In this document: positions 1 to 12,460 of the stretch, piece after piece
How positions within the stretch are numbered: position 1 is the first letter of the stretch
How the letters are laid out: every line of letters begins with the position of its first letter
NCBI GenBank assembly: GCA_900312665.1
Contig: ONZQ02000003.1
Location: 392,648 to 456,647, forward strand
Source of the DNA: Cephalotrichum gorgonifer
Taxonomy: Eukaryota; Ascomycota; Sordariomycetes; Microascales; Microascaceae
Reading direction: 5' to 3'
DNA: 64,000 nucleotides
Made by a program: the position numbers and the translations under genes
The notes under the pieces: model-generated
Seen by the model: the letters and a program-made list of their open reading frames with translations, nothing else
The model's database searches: none
What the model was told of the DNA's origin: nothing

Positions 1-129
1 CCAGCCAAGATAAAAATGAACGTGATATATTAACAATAGACAAACCATACCAAGAACTTTCTTAACACTCTACATTGATTAGCCGTCAGAAACCCATCCA
101 TCACTCCTCCACTCTCCTGCCCTCCCCCC

Positions 130-3100
130 TCAACCTAACCCACTCCCCATCGTCGTGTCTTGGGTATCAAACATAAAGTTAAAGTTCATATCCATATCCT
201 CCATCAGCATGCTGCCCATGTCCCCTGAGAAATCGAGCTCCAATCCGTCCAACCCGCTCCCCATCCCCACCCTAGTCGCACTGGCTGGTGCTCGCACAGT
301 GCCAGTAACCCCCGCCTCCCCCTGCATCATCGTCTTGAACTTCTCCAGAAGCGTCGGATTATCCGCCGCCGTGGTCGGCGTCCCAAGTATGACCTTCGCC
401 CGCTCCCTCAGCTCCTCATCTGAGGGGAACGCCCCGCATATGCTCTTATGCTGGACCAGATCCTTTAGGCCCTCCTCCAGCTCTCTCGAGCAGAAGACCT
501 TCGCCGGCGGTGGATAGCACGCCGGCGTCGTCTCGGCGGTCACTTGCATGCCATCCGCTTGTGCCTCGCGTGCGAGTAAGTCCGTCTTCCCGAAACCACC
601 CGCGGGGAAGGCGTAAGGCGGCGCAAAGCCTGTGCCGCCCTGCTTCACGTCCCAGTCGTTGGTTGACGGGAGGCCCTGCCCGCCCCTGATTATCCCCATG
701 TCAACTTTGAAGCGATAGAGCCACTCGGCGTTGTCCGCGGCCGTTTGGTTCCAAGGGTCATCACTAGTACGGGTGTTAGTTAGGACTTGAATCACAAAAG
801 GGACGGCGCGAAGTGGAAGAAAAGGGGGAGAAAAGGGGGGGGACTCACTCATCGTACAGGATCCATCTGGCCTGGTGCTGTAGCTCTTCGTCTGAGGGAA
901 TGTGCCTGTTCGGGTTGTTCGGCGACATCGCAGAAGCCGCCCACCTTCCCAGCTCGTCCGCTAGGCGTCTGAAGCAGTTTGCATCGTTGATGAACAGCTT
1001 CCCCGCGTGGAGGCTCTGCTCAGACATGCGTTCACGGGTGGGGCGCGGGAGTCCCTGGCTGAGCCCCAACGATGAGAGACCACCCGATGGGGAGGGCTGC
1101 TGCGTGCCACCGGCCGCCTCCGGCGGTGTCACGCCTCGGGAACCGCCCCCTTCACCTTGGCTGTGCCGCTTCCTGAACGCCGCCAGCCACAGCCTGTTGT
1201 CGGCCGCCGTCTGATTCCAGCCGTCCTCGATCTCGTAGATGATGATGCGCGCCTGGTTCTGCAAGTCCTCGTTCGTTGGCTCGATACCGAGCCTCCTCTG
1301 CATGTCCATGTACTGGCCAAGCTCCAACTCCAAGCGACTGTAGTTGTGAATCGTCGAATCTATCTTGCTCTTGTCTGTGGGCCGCAGCCTCCGGTCCTTG
1401 ATATCCTCGCTCCGCGGGAGATGGGCCCGCTGCCTGAAGGGCGCCAGCCAGCCCGTCGACGACTTGATCATCCGGATGAGCCAGTTGGCCACCACCTCGG
1501 ACGGGTGCGTCGAGATCTCCTCCATCTTGCCGACGAAGCAGCACGCCTCCTCCTGTAGCTCGTCATCCATGGCCGTCAGGCCCAATAGCTGCTTGCCCCT
1601 GACAAACTCATGCAGCGCATTCTCCAGCGGGCAGGCCTCGAACAGGTTGTCCTTGCCGTTAATCTTCAGGATCACCAGCCTGTTCTCCCTCTGTGATCGC
1701 AAGGGACCGAACTTCGCCTGCCGCACTATCTCCTCCGAAGACATGATGAGGTCTCGCAGCCACGACACGGTCGACGCGATCCCCTGTAGACAGATAACCT
1801 CGGAGGCGAAAATGATACGACAGGCTTCGAGCTGCAGCTCTTCGTCCGTTGGGGGGGCCGAGGACTCACGGTTGCCCGTGAAGTAGTCGAGCTCGATCTT
1901 GATTAGCTCGTACGCATTGCGAGGCGTCTCGGGTGGCGAGTTGCTTGGTGAGTACGGGAGAGGGGAGTTACGCTCGCCGTGAATAAGATCTATAGTCGGG
2001 AGAAAAGAAAGTCAAAAGTTAGAATTACAGATACCATGCCGGGCTTGGGGGGGGAAAAAAAAAAAACGGGGGGAGGGGGGGGGGCGCATACAAGGCGGAA
2101 TGGAATTCTCGATCAATTTCAAAACCGGGTCATCGAAACCCCAGTCACCCTTCCAGTCCTGCATACCCAAACCCGACTTGAAATGTTCGGCCAGGTGGTC
2201 TACTCGGATAGACCAAGTATCCATGACTATGTCGCAGAACCCACATCGTGACCTAATCTCAGGCGTCGCGACTTTCCAAGACTTCATCGACCATTCGGCG
2301 AACTTGACGTTGTGCACCAGTTTCAGATGCTGGTTGAGATGGTCCTTCCTGTAGAAGGTCCTAGAGTCGATGGGCTTCTCGAGGCATGTCGAATAGTTGT
2401 GAGACTCAATGTGGTCATCCGACGGCTCCAGCTCGCCACAGAACACGCAGGCCTCCTTGTTGACGTCCGGCTTCATTGCCCTGGGGCCAAGATGTGAGCA
2501 GACCCATCTCTCGAGAGAGAGGTGGAGCGACTTCTCATGTCGCTGCCAGTCGTGCTTCGTCTTGAAAGTTTCAGTGCAGAAAGTGCACTGGTAGGTCTTC
2601 AGCTGGGGTGCCAGCGACGTCTTATGCGAGGTGCCATCTTCCCCGCGCTTTGGAGCGTTTCTACGCCTCCTCCGGCGACGGCTGCGGTTGAAGGAGCCGA
2701 AGGATCCCAGGGAGAGCCGTCCAGAGGCGTGTGAGTAGGTCGACACGAAAGAGCCTCCGCTGGAGTGCGAAGTACCAACACTGCTCGCCGACGACGCCGG
2801 GAAGGATTTGCAGGATCCGTCATCGGTATAGATGTGGCTGAAGGGACTGGCTTGCTCGGAATGGGAGCGAGAGCCACTGGATTCCGTGACGGCCCGCGCA
2901 ATGGCGATTGCCGACGCCGGTTCGTGCTCGGGCGGCGAGTCCACCCATCGCTGCAGTGGGTTCATGGATTCCAGGGCCGGCGTCCCCCTCCTGGCGGGGA
3001 TGTCCTGAGGGAGGATGCTACCAACCTGCGGCGAGGTGGAGCGGGTAGGGTTGATCTTGTGGCGGCGGCGGGCATTGGCGAGCCAGTTTGTGATCTGGGT

Positions 3101-3874
3101 CTTGGTGAGGCCGGTCTGGCGCTGGAGCATATCCTTCTCCTCATCGCTGGGATAAGGGTGCCGGGTATGTGTCGACAACCACTGACGGAGGATGCGAATA
3201 GACTCCCTAGACAGCCGGGCACCGACCTTGCCGACGGGGGTGGAGGACTGTGTGCCCGAGGCCGGGTTCACACCCTTCGGTGCCACCAGCGGGGGTTGCC
3301 CACCGGTAGGACTCACCGGAGGGAGCATGCTCTGGATGTTGGCAGCGTCCTCTAGCTCTTCAAGGTCGAGGGAGAAGTCAAGGGATGCCTTCTGCTCGAG
3401 TTGAGCAGCCCACGAGGGATGGTCAAGGCATGGACTTTGCTCAAAGCAGGGACGTTCGGCGAAGGTAGGGGCGGAGGAAATACCAGCGAGGCTGCATTGG
3501 AAGCCAAGGGCCACACAACATGTGCAGTAACCCTTGTGCTTACCCTCTCTGATGGTCTTGCACTGGTAGTCGGCGGATGCACAGTTGGCACAGGGGAAGA
3601 TGGGAGTATCCAAGCAGTTGTCGTTGATGGGCAGGCTCGTGCCGGGAAAGGCGGTGGAATTGCTGGGAATTGGAAGGCCGGCGTGGTCGTCGGCGAAGCG
3701 CTGCAGGGCGAAGAAGCCAAACTCGTCGTCGTTGACATTCTCCAGCGCCAAGTCCATGCTTAAGCTAGGGTCATGCCCGGAGAGGTTGTAGTTGTCCGGG
3801 AAGGGCGGAAACTCAGCATCGCAGGAGACCTGGTCCCAGTTGACGAATTCGTCCATCTCCTCTCTTCCCGCCAT
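130..3874 (-). CDS. Homeodomain (KN/TALE-type) plus C2H2 zinc-finger transcription factor with C-terminal repeat modules
   Basis: Probable nuclear DNA-binding regulator. Three exons (3874-2092, 1989-849, 763-130) give 1185 aa; donors are GTATGC and GTGAGT, acceptors TATAG and ACTAG, phases match. Around residues 95-130 there is a cysteine-rich cluster (CANCASADYQC, then YCTCC and QC) resembling a Zn-binding cluster. A KN-type homeodomain lies at about 218-278, with the helix-3 core TKTQITNWLANARRRHK. C2H2-like fingers follow at about 425-450, 455-525 and 545-575. From about residue 600 to 1150 the protein holds five degenerate copies of a module centred on P(S/T)DEELQxQAR...WNQTAADNxxWLxxF, which looks like a CENP-B-type HTH. 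The start at 3874 (MAGREEMDEFVNWDQ) is chosen because the frame upstream, open to 4114, looks non-conserved; a further 5' exon is possible. Family membership is confident; the targets are unknown. Confidence 0.85.
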
Positions 3875-6800
3875 TGTGGAGATGGATGAACCGAAGGGCG
3901 TAATCGTACACTCTCGGTCTGGGTCCAGTGGGTAATACGGAGTCAGAGGTTCGACAGGGTAGGCAGGCGCATGCAATACTTTGTTGTAATTCGAAAGGCG
4001 CGGGTGGTTCGAAGTACCTTTGCTATCCCGGACCGAGAAAGTTCTTATCCAACTTTGATAATATAGCCAATCCGAACAGAAGTATAAAGTATCCCTCGGT
4101 TCCTCGCCCTCCACAGGAACGTCGTTACTTCAACGGCGTCCTTGAAGGATGGAAGGGTGGCGACTCGTCGAAGAGTCGGGCGATGAGTGATGAATGAACG
4201 AAGAAGTAAGCACCGGCTGAGAAGCGGAACGGGGCCCCGGAGGTTTTATTAGGTCTGGTACCACCAGATCACTCTGGGTATGGGGCTAGACGGGGCCGGG
4301 GGGAGGGTCTTCCAGAAACGTCTCGCTTCGGAGTCGCTTCTCAGGATGATTGTTCTTGCTTGAGAGGAGTGGTGCGGTCTTGAGCCAGGTTGCGAAAATT
4401 CGGCAGGAAGGCTGTAGAGTTGACAAGTATGTATTAAGAATAGTACAGAGGTCGGAGTGTTACGGAGTAGCGGAGACGATACGAAGGAAGTCGTCGCGTT
4501 GGATAATAGGTCTGTGGCTAAGATTCCGAGCACGAGTATTACTGACACTCATCCGAGTAAGTACGAGCCTGTCCACGGACACCCATTCTCTTCTGATGGG
4601 TGGCATCCATACGCCGAATACTGGCTTGGTTATCGCCGAATAGTCCTCTGGCTCCAGTTGCAGACCCCGAGCCCGAGTACTCCTACGCGCTTCCGACCAT
4701 AGAAAAGCAACCTTTTGTCCGTGGTCAGGTAAGCCCGTCTCTGTTAAGAGAACATGTTCCCAAAGCAGGAGCGGACTTGTCCAAAATGCTAAGTACGCGA
4801 AAAAGCGACGCTAATGCGGGAGCTCTCCAGTCGGCTTCCCAAAAGGCCCAGTCCCGCCTGCCCCATGTGAGTTCTGCGCCCTTCGAATGACCAGAGGCGG
4901 GACGACATGGACATGGGTGGGGCGTGGAAGCCGGAAGGAGGCAAAAGGGTGTGGGGGAAGGCCTGCAGCAAATAGAAAGGCGTTGCATACACGGAAGGTG
5001 TGTCCCAATGCAGCGGTGGTGTGGGGCAAGGGAGAACTCGCCGAAGGCACGACCGATCTCGAGTCAAGCCACAGGCAACTACTCGCGTGAGTTTGAGTAA
5101 ATACGGAATCGATTATCTTTTCAAGGCCGCTCCTGGAGTCCTATTAAAGCCCGACTTCCCGGACCTCATCCCTCGCCGCCCGTTCCATGCCCGTCTGTGG
5201 TGCCGGCGTTCCAATCGTCGAGTGACGGAATGAGGGCTGGCAGCAGCGACCACATGCAACCATACCCGCCGCACCATCGCTTTGGCGCCGGCCGCCAAAA
5301 CTCCACCTAGCAGGATAGGAACAACCTTCGTCCGAATATTACCATGACGCAGACTTGCTTGTGACTTGGACGCTGACCGCCCTGCAGCCCGATACAGTAC
5401 TTTCCACGAGTATTACTTGTAACACTCGTGCTAGTACGGAGTACTCCGCTACCATCACAAACTTAACAGCCAGCCAGTGACGGCGCAAGCCGAGACTCCG
5501 CTTCTCATTCCGATCCACACACAAAAGTTCTCCGGTTGGCCCAATTGCATGGAGTCACCGCAGCCTTCCAGTAATAATCCCCCTTCGCTCCTCCGTTCTC
5601 GGAGCCTCTAACAACTAGCACACCAGTCTCTGGTTATCGCTCCTTACCACCAAAACCAGCAGCGCCGAAAGCGGTTTTGGGTATTATGCGTGGGTCGTTT
5701 CATCCCGCATTCCATCGGCTCTAGCTATATAGTGATGGCAAGCATGCATTCATTGCAACCGGGGTGTCAAGGGCTCTCTCGGCCGAGGCTTGATAGAAAG
5801 AGAAATAAGCCGGCATATGGATCTACCCGCTATTATGCATCGGGGCCGGGCCAAACCTTATAAGGTCATACCTACGATCCTGTTCGCTCATCACGAGAGG
5901 TCCCCAGCCTCTGTTCAGTCATGCAGATATCGCCAGCTCGGGGGGCAATCACAGGGGCGGAAAACGACCTTGGTGCACGCATGCCGAGCTGACCACGTCC
6001 AAGATATTGGTTCTTCGCTTCTTCTCGCATATCTCGGCTACGGATTACGAGTACGGTTAGGGAGGTGGAACATTTGGCCTCCAAGTTGAGCGGGCAGGTT
6101 TAAATGTGTCACGTATCAGATCGGAACTATTGGATAGGACCCGAACACCGCTTTGGGCCTAATTTATGTCGGAGTTATTAGTCCCTCAACCCCCCCCCCC
6201 CCCCCACCGTTATCCGTTCTGAATTCCGACCGGACGACTCCTATTTTGCCTGGATTTTACCTCTCTAGCGTATTTTCTTTCCTTTGCCGGTGGATATGGT
6301 GCGGAGTCATTCCGGTGGTTTCTACCTTATGAGCTCCCGCATACAGCCGGGCCTCCTTCTGCACAGAGGACGAGAACGAGCATGCAGGTCGGTAGGGGGA
6401 TGGAGATGGCTGTGTCATCACGGAATTAAATACTGGATAATGGACCCCGCCTCAATACTTGCGCACGCTACTGACAGGTCAGGTCCTTGATCCAGCGCCA
6501 TGGTCTTCGCCATTGCCTGACTTAAGCGGCGCCAGGCTGTTGATATGAGGGAACATTTGTCGAATCAAACCTCTGATATCTTGAGCCTAGGAATAGGCGA
6601 AGAATGACCGGTATATGCCTATCATTATTATGGGGAGGGATGAGGGGGAGAATTGTGTCAGTAGAATGGAGGAGGGATGGCCACACGGCGGAGGCATCCT
6701 ACTCGACACCAACGAGGTAGCCGTTATTTATTAGCATGCGTAATTTCCTTGAGATTATCGTCTTGCAATGCAGTCCAAGTTGCGTGGCATACGAGTAAAG

Positions 6801-8351
6801 GGATCGCGTTATGGTTAATACCCCCGGGGTCACTCGAGGGGCAGATATGGTGATGGCTGCTTCGTCAAAACACTCTTCCGCGTTATGGTGGTGCGACATG
6901 GCCTCCGAGTTAGGAAGACGAGGACCGAAAGGAGGATACCATGCAAGTAGCATAACGATAGCTTCTCGGACGATGGGTAACGGCAGTGACAATGGACAGC
7001 TTTGTCAATCGCTCTATTAGACACCGTTATATAACATCATTGATATGGTACCGATTCTCGATATGGGATAGGCCATGTTAACATCGATAGGATGGATCTC
7101 TCGTCCCACCGCCTCCAGGACTGTAACCAATCAACTTGAGAACAATCGCACGCGGGACACATCCCGTTGGCCCACATCTCCACGGGCCGTCCCATCGCGA
7201 TGCCGAGCATTGCGCCTGAGATTTGTGAACAGCTGGCCAGCGGTACGTGGACTGAGTAAAATGCTAAAACGTTATGCCGCCATAACACTGATCCATAACG
7301 AGGCCCAGGACGCGCAGGAGTCCTCAGGAAGCTGACATTCCCAGCTGGCGCCTTGAGGGCGGAGGAAGTTAGCTGCTACTAGATTATAAACAAGTATAAG
7401 TCGGCGGGCCCCCGCAGAGCAGAGCTACCCGGGGACTACGTCGACTACATCCGAATGAGCTGCTACATGGATTTCACTTGATTTTCTCATTAATATCCGC
7501 GCCGAGTAAAAATGGCTCCCGCAGATATGCCTCTGGAGCAGAGCCTGCAAGGGAACAACGGCGGATGATTATGGTCCTAAGGACGCCATTTACATGCAAG
7601 ATGCGGACACGAACACTTTGCTTCACTCCGGCTCATGGGTTATCAAAACCGCGGGCCATCTCCCCAAAATTTGCGCTCACCATATTCCGACTTTGCCACG
7701 AGGTGAAAGTCTATTATATATGGGCTGCAACGGTTTGGGGGAGAGAAAAACAGGTCGGCCTCTCGTGTTCCTCGGCTTCAGTCTTGCACGACGCTTCTCG
7801 ATTCTTCAACTCCGAGATACTGGACTCAGAGAAACACTCTGGGGACGGGGCCGACCAAGTGATCGGAGTTAACCATTCTTCCATGTCTAGGCCCGACGAT
7901 GCTTGGAGAGCTGACTCGGGGTAAAGTTGAAGCGGCGGAACAAGTCGGCCGACCGTTGAGTGGCCAAGTCAAGGCCGAGCGTGACCAGGCGGGCCACCGT
8001 GGAGCGGCGCGCACTGTCCGAATTGCCCCGAAACCCCAACGGTGTTAGAGAGTACTTCCTCAGCTAGTTATTTTAGGGACTGATAATGTATTCCTTATCC
8101 GTTATGCTTACACAGTGCCATTACGCCTTAAGCGTTATGCTGGTTTCCCCCGATTTAAGTGAGCTCCAGGACCTTCACTTCACTTCACGTCTGGCCAACC
8201 ATAGAGAGCTTCAACTTCGGAGTGCACAGAGAAGACGGAGGTGATTGAACTCATCGAAATTTAATGAATCCTTTTCAATCCGACGGAATAAGGGCCATTT
8301 TAGACACATCTTATTAACGCATTTCCTGGAGAGATCACGAATTTCACTAAG
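3875..8351. other. Gene-free spacer between two divergent transcription-factor genes
   Basis: I find no supportable gene in these 4.5 kb. Open frames are short (longest about 148 codons), lack recognisable domains and lack paired splice sites. The part next to 3874 should hold the promoter and 5' UTR of the homeodomain gene, and the part before 8352 that of the bZIP gene. Notable elements are a C16 homopolymer at 6190-6205 and a cluster of TACGAGTA/TACGGAGTAC-like words around 5405-5450. Composition is ordinary, with no clear AT-rich RIP signature. Confidence 0.6.
6190..6205. repeat. Poly-C homopolymer tract
   Basis: An uninterrupted run of C in the spacer. It is length-polymorphism prone and carries no coding potential. 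Confidence 0.9.
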
Positions 8352-9600
8352 ATGAGTGACAGCCAAGGGACGAGGAGCTCTCCCTACCAGAGCGGGGCAT
8401 CAAGCGACCATGACGCCTCGGCGGAATCGTATGTGGCCCCGCGGACGAGACAACGCGTGTACAAGGCGCCGCCGCCGCTCGCGGTCCCGGACATCGAGGA
8501 GGACGCCGCGGAGCGGAAGCGGGTGCTGAACGTGCTGGCGCAGAGGAGATACAGTAAGATCCACGAACCCCGAATAAGCTCGAGTACGGAAGCACCATGA
8601 GGGCTAACGCCGAAATCTTCCAACAGGGCAGCGCAGGAGGCAAAAGAAGAAGATGGCGACGACGGAGGCGGCAGGCGAGAAGAGCCCGCCGGAACCGGCG
8701 CCGGCCGGGTCGGGAGTGAATGGCACCGCGGGCTCGAGCGGGGCAGAGACGGCCGGCTCCGCGTCGCTGGACGACTTCATGGAGGTGATGGAGTTGGCGG
8801 GGCCGGGAGAAGGTGGCGCGCTAGGGATGTCATTCGCGCAGGATACCCTGGATCTCACGTCGACCGCCTCCTGGGCCGCGGCGGTGGGGTTCATGGGCGA
8901 TATGCAGACGCCGCCCCCCGGCCTTGCGCTCGAGGGCTCACACGATGCTGGGTCAGCGGTAGGTGGCACCTCGCTGTGCGGGTTCGATATGAGCGAGAAC
9001 CAGACGTCGTCCGGGGATGAATTTGAGGCGAGCGGGGTGGTCGACCCGTCCAACCTCTTCATGAGCCCCCCGTCGACCCGGTCCAGCACCTCGTTCCCGG
9101 ACACCTACCTCCTCCCCGTGAGCGAGCTCACCATCCTCCGCGCCATGCTCCGGATCTCGCAGCGCCTGAACGTCACGTCCTTCTGGCAGCTCGACGCGGC
9201 ATCCCCCTTCACCACCGGCTCCGCCACGCCCCAACACGAGCTGCCGGTCTCGTTCCGCCCGACGCCCTCGCAGCTCCTCGTGCCCCACCACCCCATCATC
9301 GACATCCTCCCCTGGCCCAACGTGCGCGAGAAGCTGATCGGCATCATGCAGCTGCCGGACGAAGTGAGGCCGGAGGGCGCGGAGGGCCCAATGGCGCTGC
9401 TGAACTTTGCGTACGACATCGAGGACGGGGCCGAGGGGATCAGGATCTGGGGGGCGGATGTGTACGATCCTGGAGCATGGGAGGTGGGGCAGGTGTTGTT
9501 TGAGAGGTGGTGGTTCTTGTTCGATAGGGAGATAGTGGCGAATAGTAATCGGTGGAGGATGTTGAGAGGGGCGAGCGCGTTGAGGTTGAAGGGGGCGTAG
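8352..9600 (+). CDS. bZIP-type transcription factor with DUF3425 C-terminal domain
   Basis: Fungal-specific regulator. Two exons, 8352-8553 and 8627-9600 (donor GTAAGA, branch GCTAAC, acceptor CAACAG), encode 391 aa. The intron falls inside the basic region. After joining, residues about 56-75 read RKRVLNVLAQRRYRQRRRQK, with the N-x7-R signature of a bZIP basic region. A normal heptad leucine zipper is not visible after it: the next residues are MATTEAAGEKSPPEP, acidic and Pro-rich. The C-terminal 170 residues match the DUF3425 pattern (HHPIIDILPWPNVREKLI, then WEVGQVLFERWWFLFDREI and SNRWRMLRG). This bZIP-DUF3425 pairing is common in Pezizomycotina, where characterised members act in stress or secondary metabolism; the role here is unknown. 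It is transcribed divergently from the homeodomain gene. Confidence 0.87.
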
Positions 9601-12460
9601 GAGGTTGCTGGGAACCGAGTGGTGGCTTGATCATTCCCACCTCCCTTTTTTTTTTGGGAGGCTCCCCTCCTCCTCCTATCATGTTGATGTTTTTATACCT
9701 TTTGGGGAGTTCAACGGGGATTCATCTTGTTTCAACATTTGTCACGTTAGTGGCTTGGAGTTTAGATGCTTAGATAGGTGTTTCGGTTGCATACCCAGCT
9801 CACGTCCTGGGCTTACACGGGGAATACAAGCGCCACTCAACACTCCGGTATCCTGTAAACTACTAGCTCCGTAGGATGTTGATATTATTACATCCTTCCT
9901 GCTGGGCCTTTGTCATGGTCTTGTGCCTGGTTGAGTTGCACGTGGGGTGAGACTGCATTTGACATCGATGGTGTCACCCTGAAGTTGTCAGACTGTGACT
10001 GTGACTGCATCGGGCACGAAACTGTCGCACCCCTAACTCCTAACTTCGAACGTCAGGGTGATTCCGTACTATCTTTACGCTCGATTGTATGTTAAATCCG
10101 CCGTGTTACACACTTTGAACAGCAGAATAATGGGAAACAGCGTACGGGAAGCAGCATCTGGGAAGCAGCGTATGAGAAGAAGTGTATGAGAAGCAGCGTA
10201 TGAGAAGAAGTGTATGAGATGCAGCGTATGAGAAGAAGTGTATGAAAAGCAGCGTATGAGAAGAAGTGTATGAGAAGCAGCATATGTGAAGCAGAATATG
10301 AGAAACAGCGTATGCGAAGCAACAAATGAGAAGGTTTCGGAACAGTGGGTGGCAGGATGTGTGTGCCCCCCCTTGCAAGCCGATATGAATTTGACCAATC
10401 AACGGCGATAAAGGCGTCTCGACCGAGTATGTTACGGTAAGAATACAGCGGGGGGCGCTAACACATCCTGCATCCCACTATTGCTCACAGCGTCAAGACG
10501 GACGTTGGAGGGGAAGGCACTCGTTTCTTTTTGGGTTCCTTCCCATGTCAACGGCAGTTTTAGGAGACATTGACTGCAGCCGAAGTGATAAATATCCTGT
10601 GAAGCCCGCAGTGCAAGTAAGATGTCTTATTTGAACCTTCGTGGGCCCCATGTTGTGTCACCGGTGTCCGGGACCGAACGGATGTGAGTGGGGGCGTACG
10701 CTGGGTTCCACGGTGGTGGGGGTACGGAGATTCGCCGCACACTGTCCTGGTTGATTGCCCCGCACCTCCCGTCCATGACATGGATGGAGGGGTGAAGCGG
10801 GGCTCGTCTTCCAGATGAGGGGTGGTCGAAAACCATCCAGATGCAGGGACGACCACAATCAAGAGTACTCGTAGGTATAGGAACAGCCCCAGGAAGAGTC
10901 CTGGATGGACCCAGAGACCTAGGACGGCAACGCCTACGTGTCGTTTACTACCAGATATGCTTGCCATTTATGTTTCCTACTCCTCCGAGTACCCTGCAAT
11001 TCAATGGCCACATTTCCGATTGCCACTGGAAATGGGGTGACATCCCCGCTGCCACTGGTACTGTGCGTCAAGGGAATGCCAACAGCTCTGAGTGGACAAC
11101 TCTTGTCTCTGGTTCCTTTGTGCGTCAGTTTCGTCTACAACATGCGCGATGTTCCTCGTCTCCTCACCGACTCTTTCCAATCCCATATGCGGTGGATACT
11201 TCGTAATGACGCCGAGGTGGACGGGTACCAACGACCGTGCTGGTGTCGGGCAGGCACTGAGTAATACTAGTAGGCAACGGAAGGTGCTGCCCGTGAGCAC
11301 AATGAATCCTAGGTTACTACCTCTCGCCCGGCGGTATTTGCCAACATGCCCCGCCCCCCGTTGGTACCTCGTGATACATGGGATGCTAGGGGAGCTGCTT
11401 CCCCTGTTTCCGGGTTGCAGAATGAACAACCCACCCCACCACCGCCCGCGCCATACGTCAGACCTATATCTAATCGGGTTTGGTGCATATTCTCCCACAC
11501 ATGCAAATAAATTTTATAATGCAGACGGAAGCTTCGCAGATGGTTGAAGTTGAGTGAGGACAACAGGTTGTCAGTCAAGTCATCAAGGGATGCACCTCCA
11601 CCACCACACTCCAAGACCCTGATTCCAGGTCACTGGCTGCTCCCCCTCCCCCGTGTTATACCTAATTCCACTTATTCTCCCTCATCCCTTAACATACCGT
11701 ACCTAGACCAGCCCCAGCCAATGAGATCCGTGCCATTGTCGGAGGCGGACGTCAAGAACTAGGTGTGCATGCATGAGTACTTTGTAGACTCTAACCCGCC
11801 ATCCTAGCCCGTTACTTCTTAGCCCCAAAACCTTCTTCCACGTCTTTCCCTTCCTTCAAGTTTCGTACCTCTCTCCATTGCTCCATCTTGGGCCACTAGT
11901 TACGTCCGGCCAGCCAAAGAGAAAAAAAAAACCTTCCTCTTCCACTGGCGACCGAAACGTGGAGATCCTCTTTCCTTCCCTCTCCCACCTTTGACCCTTG
12001 ACCCGAAGATTGGCCACTCCTACGCGTAAGACGTGTTGTCTCGTCTACCCATCATTTCTTTTGTCATCCTATACTCGTATACCTGCTACTCTTCCTCCAT
12101 ACCCATACCTACCCTACCTCTATCTCTCAACACTTCCTAGGGTAAGTTGCTATCACCAGAATTTCCCTTTCCCGAGCTTCCGATCCCCCGTTCCCCACTT
12201 CCTTCCCAATGACGTTGCAAATCCTGGTCCGTTGTCGGCGTTGTGGAGGGGCAGGCTACAACACCACCTAGGCATATCCAAACTTTTAATCTTCACCTTT
12301 ACCAGCCTCGCTAACAATATCGACCGTTAAGTTAAACAGCAGCAGCTTCCGGCCCACATGCACCCGCGGTAGATACGACAATCCGTCCGTTTTGCCTCCA
12401 CCTCCGGGTACCTCCACCCCCGCGCAATAGTCGCACACCCCTCCCATCTCGTCGTCCAGC
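9601..12460. other. Spacer with minisatellite and MTHFR leader
   Basis: Apart from the 14-nt tandem array (separate entry) I see no gene. Several overlapping short frames at 10560-11760 have no recognisable motif and no consistent splicing. The last roughly 600 bases are pyrimidine-rich (runs of CTTCC, CTCTC) as expected for a promoter and 5' UTR of the downstream MTHFR gene. Confidence 0.55.
10134..10329. repeat. 14-nt minisatellite, 14 units
   Basis: Tandem array of 14 units of 14 nt. Two unit variants alternate, GAAGCAGCGTATGA and GAAGAAGTGTATGA, so the middle of the array has a 28-nt higher-order period. Edge units are more diverged. Because 14 is not a multiple of three, the minus strand stays open in all three frames, giving three spurious ORFs. 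Confidence 0.95.

Noticed and set aside
7478..7924. 148-codon plus-strand ORF in the first large spacer
   Set aside because: Composition and codon use unlike the real genes, no domain, several overlapping alternatives in other frames.
10075..10402. Three overlapping minus-strand ORFs of 77-107 codons rich in SHTLLLIRCFSYT
   Set aside because: They are the three frames of the 14-nt minisatellite, open only because the unit has no stop and is not a multiple of three.
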